From the NCBI GenBank assembly GCA_903820085.1, contig CAIJGA010000006.1, positions 1-64,000 of the forward strand: a stretch of DNA of 64,000 nt. The letters are read 5' to 3'. Below, one piece after another: positions 1 through 8,848 of this stretch. Origin of the DNA: an uncultured Chlorobiaceae bacterium. GTDB lineage: Bacteria; Bacteroidota; Chlorobiia; Chlorobiales; Chlorobiaceae. Made by a program: the position numbers and the translations under genes. The notes beneath the pieces are model-generated. The model had not been told where the DNA came from and did no database searches. It worked only from the letters and a program-made list of their open reading frames with translations. Positions within the stretch are counted from its first letter, which is position 1. The number at the start of each line of letters is the position of its first letter.

Positions 1-154
1 CGAGCGGCATACCCTTGCCATTTCATGCAGCATCGGCATCGCCATCATCCCTGAGCATGGAGAGAATGAACTTGCCCTGATGAAACATGCAGACGACGCA
101 ATGTACCTGTCGAAGCATCATGGGCGGAACTGCTTTACGGTGTATCATGAGTAG
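1..154 (+). CDS. GGDEF-domain protein, C-terminal end only (probable diguanylate cyclase)
   Basis: The reading frame is open from the left edge and stops at 152-154, leaving the last 50 residues. They contain the segment SIGIAIIPEHG followed by the A-D-x-A-M-Y-x-x-K-x-x-GRN pattern that closes GGDEF domains. The family makes cyclic di-GMP from two GTP; the active-site GG(D/E)EF loop lies outside the window, so activity cannot be judged. The next gene, 72 bp downstream on the same strand, is an HD-GYP protein that would degrade the same messenger, so the two may form a signalling pair. Confidence 0.85.
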   Translation, partial: ERHTLAISCSIGIAIIPEHGENELALMKHADDAMYLSKHHGRNCFTVYHE

Positions 155-226
155 CTGGCCGGGGAGCGTGAATTCCGGAGCCTGCCCGCTACAGAGTGCC
201 ACAGGGGTTTACATAAACTGAAACTG

Positions 227-1510
227 ATGGTTATGAAAAAAGATAACAATGGCCCAGAGTTACGAAAACAGGCTGAGGAGCGGCTTCGTAAAAGAGGAAT
301 CGCTCCCGGTATGCTTAGCTCGGAAGAGGAGATGCAGCGTATAGTGCAAGAGCTCTCGCTTCACCAGATTGAGCTCGAGATGCAGAATGAAGAGCTTCAG
401 GAATCAAGAAATAAAATCGAGAGTGAACATAATCGCTACATCAATCTCTACGATTTTGCGCCGGTCGGCTATCTGACGCTTGCTCGAGACGGCACGATAC
501 TGGAGGCCAATCTTACCATAGCCAGAATGCTCTCTGTTGAGAGATCAAAACTCAAAGGCAGGTTGGGGGGATTTGACCGATTTGTTGCCTATCAAGACCT
601 CCCGGTCTTTAACAGCATGGTGGAAAGGGTGTTCCAGAGCAGAACACTGGAACACTGCGAGATTATGATTGAAAACCCTGGCCCCACGACAACGCCCACC
701 AAACTCCAGCGAACGTTTCGGTTAGATGCCATCATCGGCGATAATCCGCATGAGTTCCTCCTCTCGCTCACCGATATCAGCGATACCCGGCAGGTTTTGG
801 AGCTAGTCCTTGCCAACAAAGAACTGGTCTTTCAAAATGAAGAGAAGGAAAAGCGGGCGGCGGAGCTGGTCCTTGCCATTACAGCGCAGAAAGAGGGAGA
901 ACAAAAGAGACTGAGTTATGTAAAGCAGTTGGAAAACGCAATGCAGAGCACGCTCCAGGCAGTAGCAAAGGTTGTTGAAGCCCATGATCCCTACACTGCA
1001 GGTCATGAGTTGCGCGTTGGCCAGATCGCGGCGGATATAGCAAGGGAAATGGGTTGGAGCGAAGAGCAATGCAACACGCTGCGGCTCATCGGATTGGTAC
1101 ACGACATTGGCAAAATGAGCATACCTTCCGAGATACTCTCAAAACCGGGCAAATTGTCAGCAATCGAGTTTGAGCTCGTCAAGACTCATGCTGAACAAGG
1201 CTATCAAATCCTCCATGATGTCGAGTTCCCTCTGCCGATTGCAGAAATCATCCGGGGACACCACGAGCGTATGGATGGCAGCGGCTATCCGCAGGGGCTG
1301 AAAGGAGAGGAGATACTGATAGAATCTCGCATACTTGCCGTAGCCGATGTGCTTGAAGCCATGGCCTCAAATCGCCCTTACCGGGCCTCCTTAGGCATTG
1401 AAGCTGCCATTAGTGAGATTGAGACAAATCGTGGCAGCTTATTCGACCCTGAAGTAGTTGATGCCATGCTCCGCCTGTTTCGCGAAAAAGACTATCATCT
1501 GCCGGATTGA
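227..1510 (+). CDS. PAS/HD-GYP protein, probable cyclic-di-GMP phosphodiesterase
   Basis: This is a 427-residue protein without an obvious membrane segment. A coiled-coil-like N-terminus (about 10-70) precedes a PAS-like sensor region (about 70-190, with FAPVGYLTLARDG near its start), a second helical linker (about 195-245) and an HD-GYP domain (about 245-420). The metal-binding HD pair is H292-D293 in VHDIGK; HHE lies at 345-347 and DGSGYP at 350-355, so the catalytic signature is complete. HD-GYP domains hydrolyse cyclic di-GMP; the PAS signal is unknown. An in-frame ATG at 233 is an equally good start. A broken second HD-GYP copy lies at 3224-3451. Confidence 0.9.
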   Translation: MVMKKDNNGPELRKQAEERLRKRGIAPGMLSSEEEMQRIVQELSLHQIELEMQNEELQESRNKIESEHNRYINLYDFAPVGYLTLARDGTILEANLTIARMLSVERSKLKGRLGGFDRFVAYQDLPVFNSMVERVFQSRTLEHCEIMIENPGPTTTPTKLQRTFRLDAIIGDNPHEFLLSLTDISDTRQVLELVLANKELVFQNEEKEKRAAELVLAITAQKEGEQKRLSYVKQLENAMQSTLQAVAKVVEAHDPYTAGHELRVGQIAADIAREMGWSEEQCNTLRLIGLVHDIGKMSIPSEILSKPGKLSAIEFELVKTHAEQGYQILHDVEFPLPIAEIIRGHHERMDGSGYPQGLKGEEILIESRILAVADVLEAMASNRPYRASLGIEAAISEIETNRGSLFDPEVVDAMLRLFREKDYHLPD

Positions 1511-1624
1511 TGCAAACCAGTCAGAACAGGGCTTATGCTTCGATTGCCGGGTGATGTAAAAACCAAAGCTTTAATACGCTATATTGTGGGGGAGAGCAGA
1601 AACACTCCACCATTGTTGAATTTT

Positions 1625-3001
1625 ATGAAGAACATCAATAAATGCCTGCTTTGTCTTGTGTTGGTCTTGTTTTTCACGCCGGTTGCTTTTGCTGACTATA
1701 AAACTGATATCGGCTATACCGCCTTGCAAGCTTTGCTGGGTGCAGGCATGCCGACCGGTGCAGGCGTGAAGGTCATGCAGGTTGAAGCTGGCGGAAAGGG
1801 TTATGCACCGAATACCACCAGCTCGCAGTTTGCAGGCAAAACCTTCCGTTTTCCCTGTGCTGCCAGCATATCACCGTCGGGACATGCAACCTGGGTCGGT
1901 TCAATTTTTTATGGCGCCGGTTCAATGGCTCCCGGTATTCGTACTATTACCAGTTATGAGGCCGAACCCTGGATGAAAAGCCTTTTTTACCCTTTGGTTT
2001 CAGCAATGCCTAACGGCAGTCGGATTGTCAACCAAAGCTGGTCCGGTAACGGTAATAATGCATTACAGACGGGTGTCATTTTACGTCTGGTGGATCGGCA
2101 GGTGCAGCGTAAGGAGCTTATTCAGATTGTTGCCATGGGCAACGGGCCTGGCGTTAATGCTCTGTTGGGCAGCGCCTATAATGTTATTGCGGTGGGTAAA
2201 TGCAGCGGGAATCTTGATTATGGCTCCAAACCTGTTGATCTGGTCTATGGAGCAGGACGTGTCAGGCCGGATGTTGTGGCTTCTGAATCGACGACCAGTG
2301 CTGCTGCGCCGGAAGTAGCCGCTACGGCGGCCTTGCTGGTTGAAACGGGGCATAAAGGTGCCTTAAAATGTTCCAGAAGCTCTGCAACTATTCCCGGTGT
2401 CGGGATTGTGTATAATGCCGAGCGGGCTGCAACCGTTAAAGCGGCATTGATGGCCGGGGCCGATCGGGTAACCCGCAACAGTCCCGGCAAAGGCGATGTC
2501 ACCGGTTACCGCAGTATCGGCCACCAGTCCAGTAATGGTCTGGATGAGCGTTTTGGTGCGGGTCAGGTGAATGTGCTTAACAGCTATCAGATTATAGCGG
2601 CCGGTGAGCAAAACAGTCTGGAAGATGGTGGCGCAAACGGGGGAGTGATTGGCTTGAACGGCTTTGATTATGACCAAGCCTTTGGCGGTTATCTGAACAG
2701 CAATAAAATCGCAACCTATAAATTCCATGCAACCAGGGATTCGAAATTAGCTGCGGCGCTGGTATGGAATATGAATGTTGCCAATGATGCTTCTGTAGGT
2801 ACCTCTCTGCCAAATCTGAACCTTGAATTGTTTGATGTTACCAGTCAAACCATTTCGGCTTTTTCTTCGAGCACACACGACAATACGGAAAATATCTGGG
2901 TTGATTTGGTAGCGGGGCACAGCTATGAACTGATCGTCAAGTCTGGTGAAGCGAATGATTTCAGCTGGGACTATTCATTGGCCTGGCATATCAGCCATTA
3001 G
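1625..3001 (+). CDS. Subtilisin-like (S8-type) secreted protein with Asp-to-Glu change in the triad
   Basis: I start at the ATG at 1625 (458 residues) because it opens a clear signal peptide: MKNINK, a hydrophobic run, then cleavage near AFA-DYK. The frame is open 30 codons further upstream. Subtilase landmarks occur in order: GVKVMQVEAGG where the catalytic Asp motif belongs, GHATWVGS with H87, NQSWS, the oxyanion Asn region AMGNGPG with N173, and TTSAAAPEVA with S225. The first triad position is Glu54 instead of Asp. The last 90 residues look like a beta-rich C-terminal domain of secreted peptidases. It may be an altered or inactive protease. No partner gene is adjacent. Confidence 0.7.
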   Translation: MKNINKCLLCLVLVLFFTPVAFADYKTDIGYTALQALLGAGMPTGAGVKVMQVEAGGKGYAPNTTSSQFAGKTFRFPCAASISPSGHATWVGSIFYGAGSMAPGIRTITSYEAEPWMKSLFYPLVSAMPNGSRIVNQSWSGNGNNALQTGVILRLVDRQVQRKELIQIVAMGNGPGVNALLGSAYNVIAVGKCSGNLDYGSKPVDLVYGAGRVRPDVVASESTTSAAAPEVAATAALLVETGHKGALKCSRSSATIPGVGIVYNAERAATVKAALMAGADRVTRNSPGKGDVTGYRSIGHQSSNGLDERFGAGQVNVLNSYQIIAAGEQNSLEDGGANGGVIGLNGFDYDQAFGGYLNSNKIATYKFHATRDSKLAAALVWNMNVANDASVGTSLPNLNLELFDVTSQTISAFSSSTHDNTENIWVDLVAGHSYELIVKSGEANDFSWDYSLAWHISH

Positions 3002-3223
3002 AGAGCAGTGTTGTTTTTCCTGGGCGCCTCATCCCAATGACAGCAATAACTTTACCCTCCACCTCAGGCACTCTCGTATCCCTGAAGGTGAATTCCGGCA
3101 GGGAGGGAGCGTTGCTGCTGCAAACTACCACTGCAAGAATTATGTTTCTTAAACTGGAAATGATAGGCAGAGTTATGGCATGAAAATATGTATCATTTCA
3201 ATAGGCGCCTGCGTAGGTCTCGA

Positions 3224-3451
3224 GGGTTGAAAGGTGAAGAAATTCCGTTGTCGGCGCGATTGTTTGCTATTGTAGACGTATGGGATGCTCTTAGCTCCGA
3301 CTGACCCTACCGGGAAATGTGGTCAAAAAAGAAGGTGATCGAACACATCAAATCACTCTCCGGAACAGAATTTGACCCTATGGCAGTAGAGTTATTTTTT
3401 AACACGATAGATAACAAGCAAAGCATTTCATTCACTACCGGGAAAAAGTGA
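3224..3451 (+). pseudogene. HD-GYP domain remnant with in-frame stop
   Basis: Read from 3224, the frame gives GLKGEEIPLSARLFAIVDVWDALSSD, an internal TGA stop at 3302-3304, then PYREMWSKKKVIEHI and LSGTEFDPMAVELF, ending at 3449-3451. This is the second half of an HD-GYP domain; the intact gene upstream has the matching GLKGEE...SNRPYR region. The stop falls where the conserved Arg before PYR is expected, consistent with one CGA-to-TGA change. The HD motif and the GYP loop are missing upstream. The remaining 3002-3223 shows no gene. Confidence 0.75.
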
Positions 3452-3545
3452 TTGCCGCCGCCTGCCGCACCGCTCCGCGGCCATAGTGCATGAACATACA
3501 AGCTATGTTGACGGCAGCAGCTCAGATTTATCAAACACGTTCTCC

Positions 3546-5513
3546 ATGCACATTATCCATCCGATAAACGATTTTTTGTTTGAACTTTTCCCGAAGGCAA
3601 AAGAAACGGGAAAAAATCTTGACGTACTGAAGCATGAGATCGAGACGTTTTATACGGTTGGGCCTTTCAAGCCGGCGATTACCATCGTGCACGGCATTAT
3701 CGACATCGAGATTGAGGGCGAGCTGATTGAAAAGCACAACAGCCGTTACCTGAATATCCTTGCTCTCTGTGATGCCGGCCAGTATACAGAGGCCAAAGAG
3801 CAAATTGCTCAGCTCATCAAGGAAGCACCCCATATTTCAGAGTATCACCGGGTCCTTGGGCAAATCATGTCAGAACAGGGCGATCAGGACGATGCTATCA
3901 ACAGCCTAATTGATGCACTGCGCTGGGATCCGAAGAATGAGTGGGCGCTCATCATGACGGGCAACATTCTGGCCCGCTATCAGCAAGACCTTGATGCTGC
4001 CATGAAGTACTATGAGTGCGCTTTGCAGCACAAACCCGACGATTATGGTTCCATGACGCTTATTGCCATCAACCTGATCCAGACGGGGAGCCTGGATGCG
4101 GCGCGGCAATACCTCGACAGGGCTTTTGCGGTAAATCCCGCCTGTCCAAATATGTATTACGGTTTTGCCCTGCTTGCCGAGGCGGAACATTATTACAAGG
4201 AAGCTTTTGAAATGGCCATTGTTGCGCTTTTCAAAAATACAAAGAAGGATCTGCTCTATCAGCAATCGCTGAAGATGGCCATGAAGGCGGCCAGTGAGAT
4301 TATTGATGAAGAAGTCGCTGGTGATATCGTCAATTCGTATGCCTCGACGCTGGAGGAGGAGTGCGGCAAGAAAATTGTTATCGAAGCAGTTGCCGACTTA
4401 AAGACCGCGGCCAAAATCGAGTTTGCCGAATACCACGACCGTACCTACCATCTCATCAAATACAATCCTGAGTACCCTGCGGTTCATTATCGTATCATGC
4501 ATGAGCTCACGCACCTGCTTTTTGCAACTCAAGCGCGACAGGCAGGTACAAACAAGCGATTTCATGGCTCCCTTGAACATGATGCCAAGAAGATGAGCAA
4601 AGAGGGGTATGACGATGAGGTCATCAAGGAGTATTACTCATCCCTGTTTGAGAGCCTGAACGAACAGATCTTCAACACACCAATTGATCTCTATATCGAG
4701 GATTATCTTTTTCAGAACTATCGGGCTCTCATGCCCTGTCAGTTTCTTTTGCTGATAGGCCTTGTAGAGGAGGGTATTTCCGCAACGACCGATAAACAAA
4801 TTCAGACCATTGCACCACCTGCAATTCTGTCGAAATCAAAGAGGTTCAATCTGGTCAATGCTCTTTACCTCCTGAAGCGTTACGGGGTGAACCTTATAGA
4901 AGAACACCAGCCAACCGCCTCCGAAAGAGAACAGGCAGAAGCGTTCTACCGCGAATATGAGGAGTGCCGGACCCGGCACAGGCCCGGAGATGAATACGAG
5001 CTGCTGCAGAGTTGGGTAAAGCAGTTACATCTGCAGAACTATTTTTCACTCGTCGAAGAGTCTGATTTCCGGGAGCATAGTGACCTTATTGAGCGCCTCT
5101 GTGCTGAAGCGAACGTCGACTTGCCCGGTAACGGGGATGCCCTATCAGAAGTCACCAGACCGGCAGCCATGAAAAAGCCGCTCTTCACCGAGGTGCATCA
5201 AGGCAAAGATATCAATATGGCCGTAACCCGGTTCATGGTAGAAGCGCTGCATTACTTCAAGAATCTGACCGACCCGGAGATCAATAAGATTGCCATTCAA
5301 ATAGGCCTGATGTGCGGGGAGGGGATAAGCCCGGATGCAGAAGGCTACACCATTCCGCTCATAGCAGGCAAAAACTTTACCGGATACCAGGTGCTGGCTT
5401 ATTATTACGTGAGTTGGGCAAAGGCGTTTCCTGATGAGCTGCTGCAACGCCAGCTGCCCTTTGACAAGGAGTATGCATTTGCCCAGGAGATGGTGGGGAT
5501 GGGCGGAGCTTAA
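3546..5513 (+). CDS. TPR protein with HExxH (zinc-metallopeptidase-like) motif
   Basis: This is a protein of about 655 residues if read from the ATG at 3546; a GTG at 3486 would add 20 residues, and neither start has a strong ribosome binding site. The N-terminal third carries tandem tetratricopeptide-like helices, for example LALCDAGQYTEAKEQI, AINSLIDALRWDP, AMKYYECALQHKPDDY and ARQYLDRAFAVNP. A second region contains RIMHELTHLLF, an HExxH motif with H319, E320 and H323 counted from the ATG. The rest is helical and unrecognised. No signal peptide or membrane segment is visible, so it is probably cytoplasmic. I know no named family with this layout. A protein-binding TPR scaffold joined to a metallohydrolase is inference. 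Confidence 0.75.
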   Translation: MHIIHPINDFLFELFPKAKETGKNLDVLKHEIETFYTVGPFKPAITIVHGIIDIEIEGELIEKHNSRYLNILALCDAGQYTEAKEQIAQLIKEAPHISEYHRVLGQIMSEQGDQDDAINSLIDALRWDPKNEWALIMTGNILARYQQDLDAAMKYYECALQHKPDDYGSMTLIAINLIQTGSLDAARQYLDRAFAVNPACPNMYYGFALLAEAEHYYKEAFEMAIVALFKNTKKDLLYQQSLKMAMKAASEIIDEEVAGDIVNSYASTLEEECGKKIVIEAVADLKTAAKIEFAEYHDRTYHLIKYNPEYPAVHYRIMHELTHLLFATQARQAGTNKRFHGSLEHDAKKMSKEGYDDEVIKEYYSSLFESLNEQIFNTPIDLYIEDYLFQNYRALMPCQFLLLIGLVEEGISATTDKQIQTIAPPAILSKSKRFNLVNALYLLKRYGVNLIEEHQPTASEREQAEAFYREYEECRTRHRPGDEYELLQSWVKQLHLQNYFSLVEESDFREHSDLIERLCAEANVDLPGNGDALSEVTRPAAMKKPLFTEVHQGKDINMAVTRFMVEALHYFKNLTDPEINKIAIQIGLMCGEGISPDAEGYTIPLIAGKNFTGYQVLAYYYVSWAKAFPDELLQRQLPFDKEYAFAQEMVGMGGA

Positions 5514-5552
5514 GCTCGCTCGCAGGACGCGATGTGAGTAGCCCTTTTTTTA

Positions 5553-6719
5553 CTAAGGCTCTGCCCATTTTGCGATGTCACGCCAGCTCATTACCGACAC
5601 CCCACTCCGCTCATATGAAGAGTTACCTCCATAAATCAGCCAGGGCTGAAGTGCTTCTGAAGCGGCAAATCTTCCGGCTTTTAAGCCTGCACGAATATAG
5701 TCATCGGTGATTGTCTGACCGGATTTGATTTCTACGGGTTGAAGTTTGGTGCCCCTGTTAAAAACAAGATCAGCTTCCAGGCCGTTATTGTCCCGCCAGA
5801 AGTAGAGATCAGGCGGTAGACCAAGGTTATAGCGGGATTTGAGAAACTCACCGATGATGAACGATTCAAAAATTGCCCCCCTCATCGGATGGAGAGCGAG
5901 GAGTTCGGATGAACGGATGCCAAGGAGCCAGCAGGCAAGACCCTGATCAATAAAATAGAGTTTCGGGGTTTTTACCAGTCGTTTTCCGAAGTTACGGTAG
6001 TATGGCGGGAGAAGATGAACAATGTAGCTTGATTCCAGAACAGAGAGCCAAGAACGAACTGTTGAATGTGAAATACCAGTTTCACCTGCCAGTGCATCAA
6101 GGTTGAGCAGCTGCCCGTTTCGCCCGGCACAAAGCCGTACAAAACGCTGAAATACCGATAAATCCTGAACCCTTAACACCTGTCGAATATCACGCTCAAT
6201 ATAGGTGGCTATATAGCTTGCAAACCAGTCGCCTGGTAATATCTCCCTGACATGAAGAGCCGGATAACCCCCCTGCATAATAAGGGCATCAAGCGATAGT
6301 GACGATTGCTGTGCGGCTGGAAGCTCTGGAAGGGATAAGGGGAGCAATGAGGTCATGCCAACACGACCGGCAAGTGACTGAGTGACTCCTGCGAGCAGCC
6401 CGAATTGTTGTGAACCGGTTAGAATGAATTTTCCGGGAATCGGATCTTCATCAACCATACCCTGAAGGTATGAAAAAAGATCAGGCCAGCGTTGTGCTTC
6501 ATCAAAGATGGCACCGCCCTGAAACCTCCCGAGGAACCCTCTTGGGTCTTCCAAGGCAAATGCACGTTCGGACGGGTCTTCAAGAGTCACATAGGGTTTG
6601 TCGGCAAAGACGGCTTTTGCCAGCGTTGTTTTTCCTGACTGCCTTGGGCCGGTGATGGCAATAACAGGAAATGTTTTGGCCAACCGCTGAAGGGTTGATG
6701 TTAGTTTACGGTAGAGCAT
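5553..6719 (-). CDS. AAA ATPase of the DUF4143 family
   Basis: This 388-residue protein starts at an ATG. The P-loop GPRQSGKTTL lies at residues 24-33, a Walker-B-like GAIFDEAQRW follows, and a winged-helix-like segment precedes the C-terminal DUF4143 region, where FWRDNNGLEADLVF and PVEIKSGQT form a nuclease-like E-x-D...E-x-K arrangement. These ATPases are common and scattered in bacteria and archaea, and their role is not settled; several are linked to toxin-antitoxin-like or defence islands. It stands alone on the minus strand, convergent with the TPR gene. A perfect 10-bp inverted repeat lies just upstream of its start. Confidence 0.85.
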   Translation of the reverse strand: MLYRKLTSTLQRLAKTFPVIAITGPRQSGKTTLAKAVFADKPYVTLEDPSERAFALEDPRGFLGRFQGGAIFDEAQRWPDLFSYLQGMVDEDPIPGKFILTGSQQFGLLAGVTQSLAGRVGMTSLLPLSLPELPAAQQSSLSLDALIMQGGYPALHVREILPGDWFASYIATYIERDIRQVLRVQDLSVFQRFVRLCAGRNGQLLNLDALAGETGISHSTVRSWLSVLESSYIVHLLPPYYRNFGKRLVKTPKLYFIDQGLACWLLGIRSSELLALHPMRGAIFESFIIGEFLKSRYNLGLPPDLYFWRDNNGLEADLVFNRGTKLQPVEIKSGQTITDDYIRAGLKAGRFAASEALQPWLIYGGNSSYERSGVSVMSWRDIAKWAEP

Positions 6720-6725
6720 AGCGGA

Positions 6726-6762
6726 TTATACAATTCCCCAAACAAATTAGCAAATTGTATAA
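6726..6762. promoter_or_regulatory. Perfect 10-bp inverted repeat upstream of the DUF4143 ATPase gene
   Basis: The left arm ttatacaatt (6726-6735) is matched exactly by aattgtataa (6753-6762) with a 17-bp spacer. The left arm begins 7 bp upstream of the minus-strand start codon, so the element covers the expected promoter or leader. It could bind a dimeric repressor, possibly the gene's own product; that is inference. Confidence 0.5.
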
Positions 6763-6982
6763 CTACCCTGGATCGTATTGCCGGGTGCGGAGGAACGAGT
6801 GACGAAGAAAGAAACAGGAGAGGGTTTTCCGCACATTACGCGAATTGTGTGAGTAGTATTAATGTGAGATATGCTGTCCATTGTCGTTGTTCGAGTGAAC
6901 ATCTACCGGACGCAGGCTCAACTCGGGCCCGAAAGTGCGCTCGCATGAAACATAGAAGCTGTTGCATTCAACAAGTGCAAAC

Positions 6983-7129
6983 ATGGGGCATATCTCCAGC
7001 GGGGAGTTATCGCGGCTTGTGAATTACATAAGCAACGATGCCCCAGCTGTTCCGGAGGTGCTAAATAACATTGCGTTGGTGGTCGTGGGATTCTATTTCG
7101 GCAAGAGAAAGACCGCCGATGAGGGATAA
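6983..7129 (+). CDS. Possible 48-residue membrane protein or gene remnant
   Basis: An ATG at 6983 opens a 48-codon frame with one hydrophobic stretch, NNIALVVVGFYFGKR, and a charged end. It resembles the tail of a small membrane or phage-type protein, but I cannot name a family. There is no clear ribosome binding site. It lies in the otherwise empty interval 6720-7199 between two minus-strand genes, and may be a degraded gene end. Confidence 0.3.
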   Translation: MGHISSGELSRLVNYISNDAPAVPEVLNNIALVVVGFYFGKRKTADEG

Positions 7130-7199
7130 CAAGACCTGCGCAAAAACCCGGCCCGCATTCCCAAAAATTACGTTACATTTCCCAAAAAGCGTCAGTTTT

Positions 7200-8669
7200 T
7201 TAATGTATCCGAATGGCGTTGCCTGCCTTGATTTTTTTGAGCCTTATCGTTGTTTCTGTGCCTGCGTTGATGATAAAGTGGAGTTTTTCTTTTCCCATAA
7301 GAATATTGCACTGTTTGATTTCCAGATTTCCAACTTTCAGGTCGATTGTGCGTCCTGCCTTCTCTTTGGCAAAGGCTTGATTGATGATGAGGGGTAATTG
7401 AGAGATCAGCTTTTCGAAGCCAAGGTTAAGCTTTGACGCTACACGTTCCTTTAAAAGATCGTGGAGTACATCATCTCCTCTGTTCACAAGAATGCTGTTG
7501 CTGTTGATCAAAAAGTTAAACTCCCGAACATTCAGTCTCTGGGTGGCGATATCAAAAACCGGACGACCCGTCAGAAAAAAACGTCCCTTGAGATCTCCGC
7601 CAGTATTTACTGCTATGGTTAATCCTTCAGTTGATGCAAAGGCATGGATCTCTTTAATGGTTATGGTGTATCCTTTTGAGGAAATCACCGTACCTTTCAA
7701 AAGATCGTTCAATTGTTGATTGATTTCATAAAAAGAGGTGTTGGCATAGACAAAAATATCAGATTTGGGCAGTTTCTCTCTTGCCTCAATTTGTTTGAAA
7801 TTTGGCAGGGAGTTGTGTTTAGTGGATGTTGTTGTATCGGTGACGATCAGCATTTTTGCTTTCACACTGGCAAAGCAGATGATAGCATTGTTGTGCAGGG
7901 TGATATCCCCTTTGATATCACTACAGGCAAAGCGGATCCACACCGGAGAGGGGTTTCTGTTGATAAGAATGGGTTCCTGCAAGTCACACCAGACGCCAGC
8001 AACGGTTTTTTGTAATGAGGCGGCCTTGTTTATCTCCTTGTCAACCATCGAGGTTAAAACCTTCCTGTTCTTCCTTATGGCCCTGTCAAGATGTTTTTGT
8101 ATGTTTTTTCTGAACGGGCCGATTTTGAGTACCGGTTCAGTTACCCATTGGTATCCCCGGATTTTAAATCTGGTTTTCAGTTTCCAGGAACGATCCAGAT
8201 CAATGGGTGTTGACAGTGTCAGGATGATACTGGTTCGAAAAGGGTGTACCAGTTTTGAGAGTGTTTTTCCTAACCTGCTGTCGATTAGTGTTGCTTCAAC
8301 AGTTAATGGCAGGATGCAGAGCAACTCTCGGCCTGTTGAGCTGATGGTGATATCCTCTGTTTTGGTAAGGGTCAAGGCGATTCTCTCTTTGTGTGACTGC
8401 TGCAGAAAGAGAGTTGTTTCCAGAAATCGTCCGGTGATTTTGTTGTTCAGATAATCGGCAAGGCTTTTGATTTCAAGGGTGATGGGAATATTGATGGTGG
8501 ATTGGGGTATGTCAATATTTACTTTTTCCGTTATCGCTTTTGGCTGAATTATGTCATTCTTTCTTGTCAGAAAAAACAACGCAGAAGCCAGCAACGCAAG
8601 AACAAGTCCACTGATCAGAATTCTTTTTTTCAATGCCAATCTGTTGTTCAGATGGTCAGATCTCTGCAC
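7200..8669 (-). CDS. DUF4403 family envelope protein
   Basis: The frame is open from a TTG at 8789, but a GTG at 8669 is preceded at good spacing by GGAGAG and is my preferred start (489 residues). An N-terminal membrane anchor follows a short basic stretch (LKKRILISGLVLALLASALFF). The remainder is a long beta-rich periplasmic region with repeated lipid-binding-like segments. I recognise the overall pattern as DUF4403, found in Chlorobi and Bacteroidetes; its function is unknown. It stands alone downstream of the ABC-F gene on the same strand, separated by about 180 bp. Confidence 0.65.
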   Translation of the reverse strand: MQRSDHLNNRLALKKRILISGLVLALLASALFFLTRKNDIIQPKAITEKVNIDIPQSTINIPITLEIKSLADYLNNKITGRFLETTLFLQQSHKERIALTLTKTEDITISSTGRELLCILPLTVEATLIDSRLGKTLSKLVHPFRTSIILTLSTPIDLDRSWKLKTRFKIRGYQWVTEPVLKIGPFRKNIQKHLDRAIRKNRKVLTSMVDKEINKAASLQKTVAGVWCDLQEPILINRNPSPVWIRFACSDIKGDITLHNNAIICFASVKAKMLIVTDTTTSTKHNSLPNFKQIEAREKLPKSDIFVYANTSFYEINQQLNDLLKGTVISSKGYTITIKEIHAFASTEGLTIAVNTGGDLKGRFFLTGRPVFDIATQRLNVREFNFLINSNSILVNRGDDVLHDLLKERVASKLNLGFEKLISQLPLIINQAFAKEKAGRTIDLKVGNLEIKQCNILMGKEKLHFIINAGTETTIRLKKIKAGNAIRIH

Positions 8670-8848
8670 CTTTTCTCTCCATAATTCCTCCGCATTTACT
8701 TGAGGTGATGCTGCAACAACTTTTCTGCTGATAAAGGCTTGCCGTGAATCCAGGTAAAATTCCGTGTATATTATTTTAAGTATCAGCAATACTTAAGTAA
8801 TCATCAAATACTTTGCCTGAACGTATTCTGAGTACGGCATTCAGGTTT

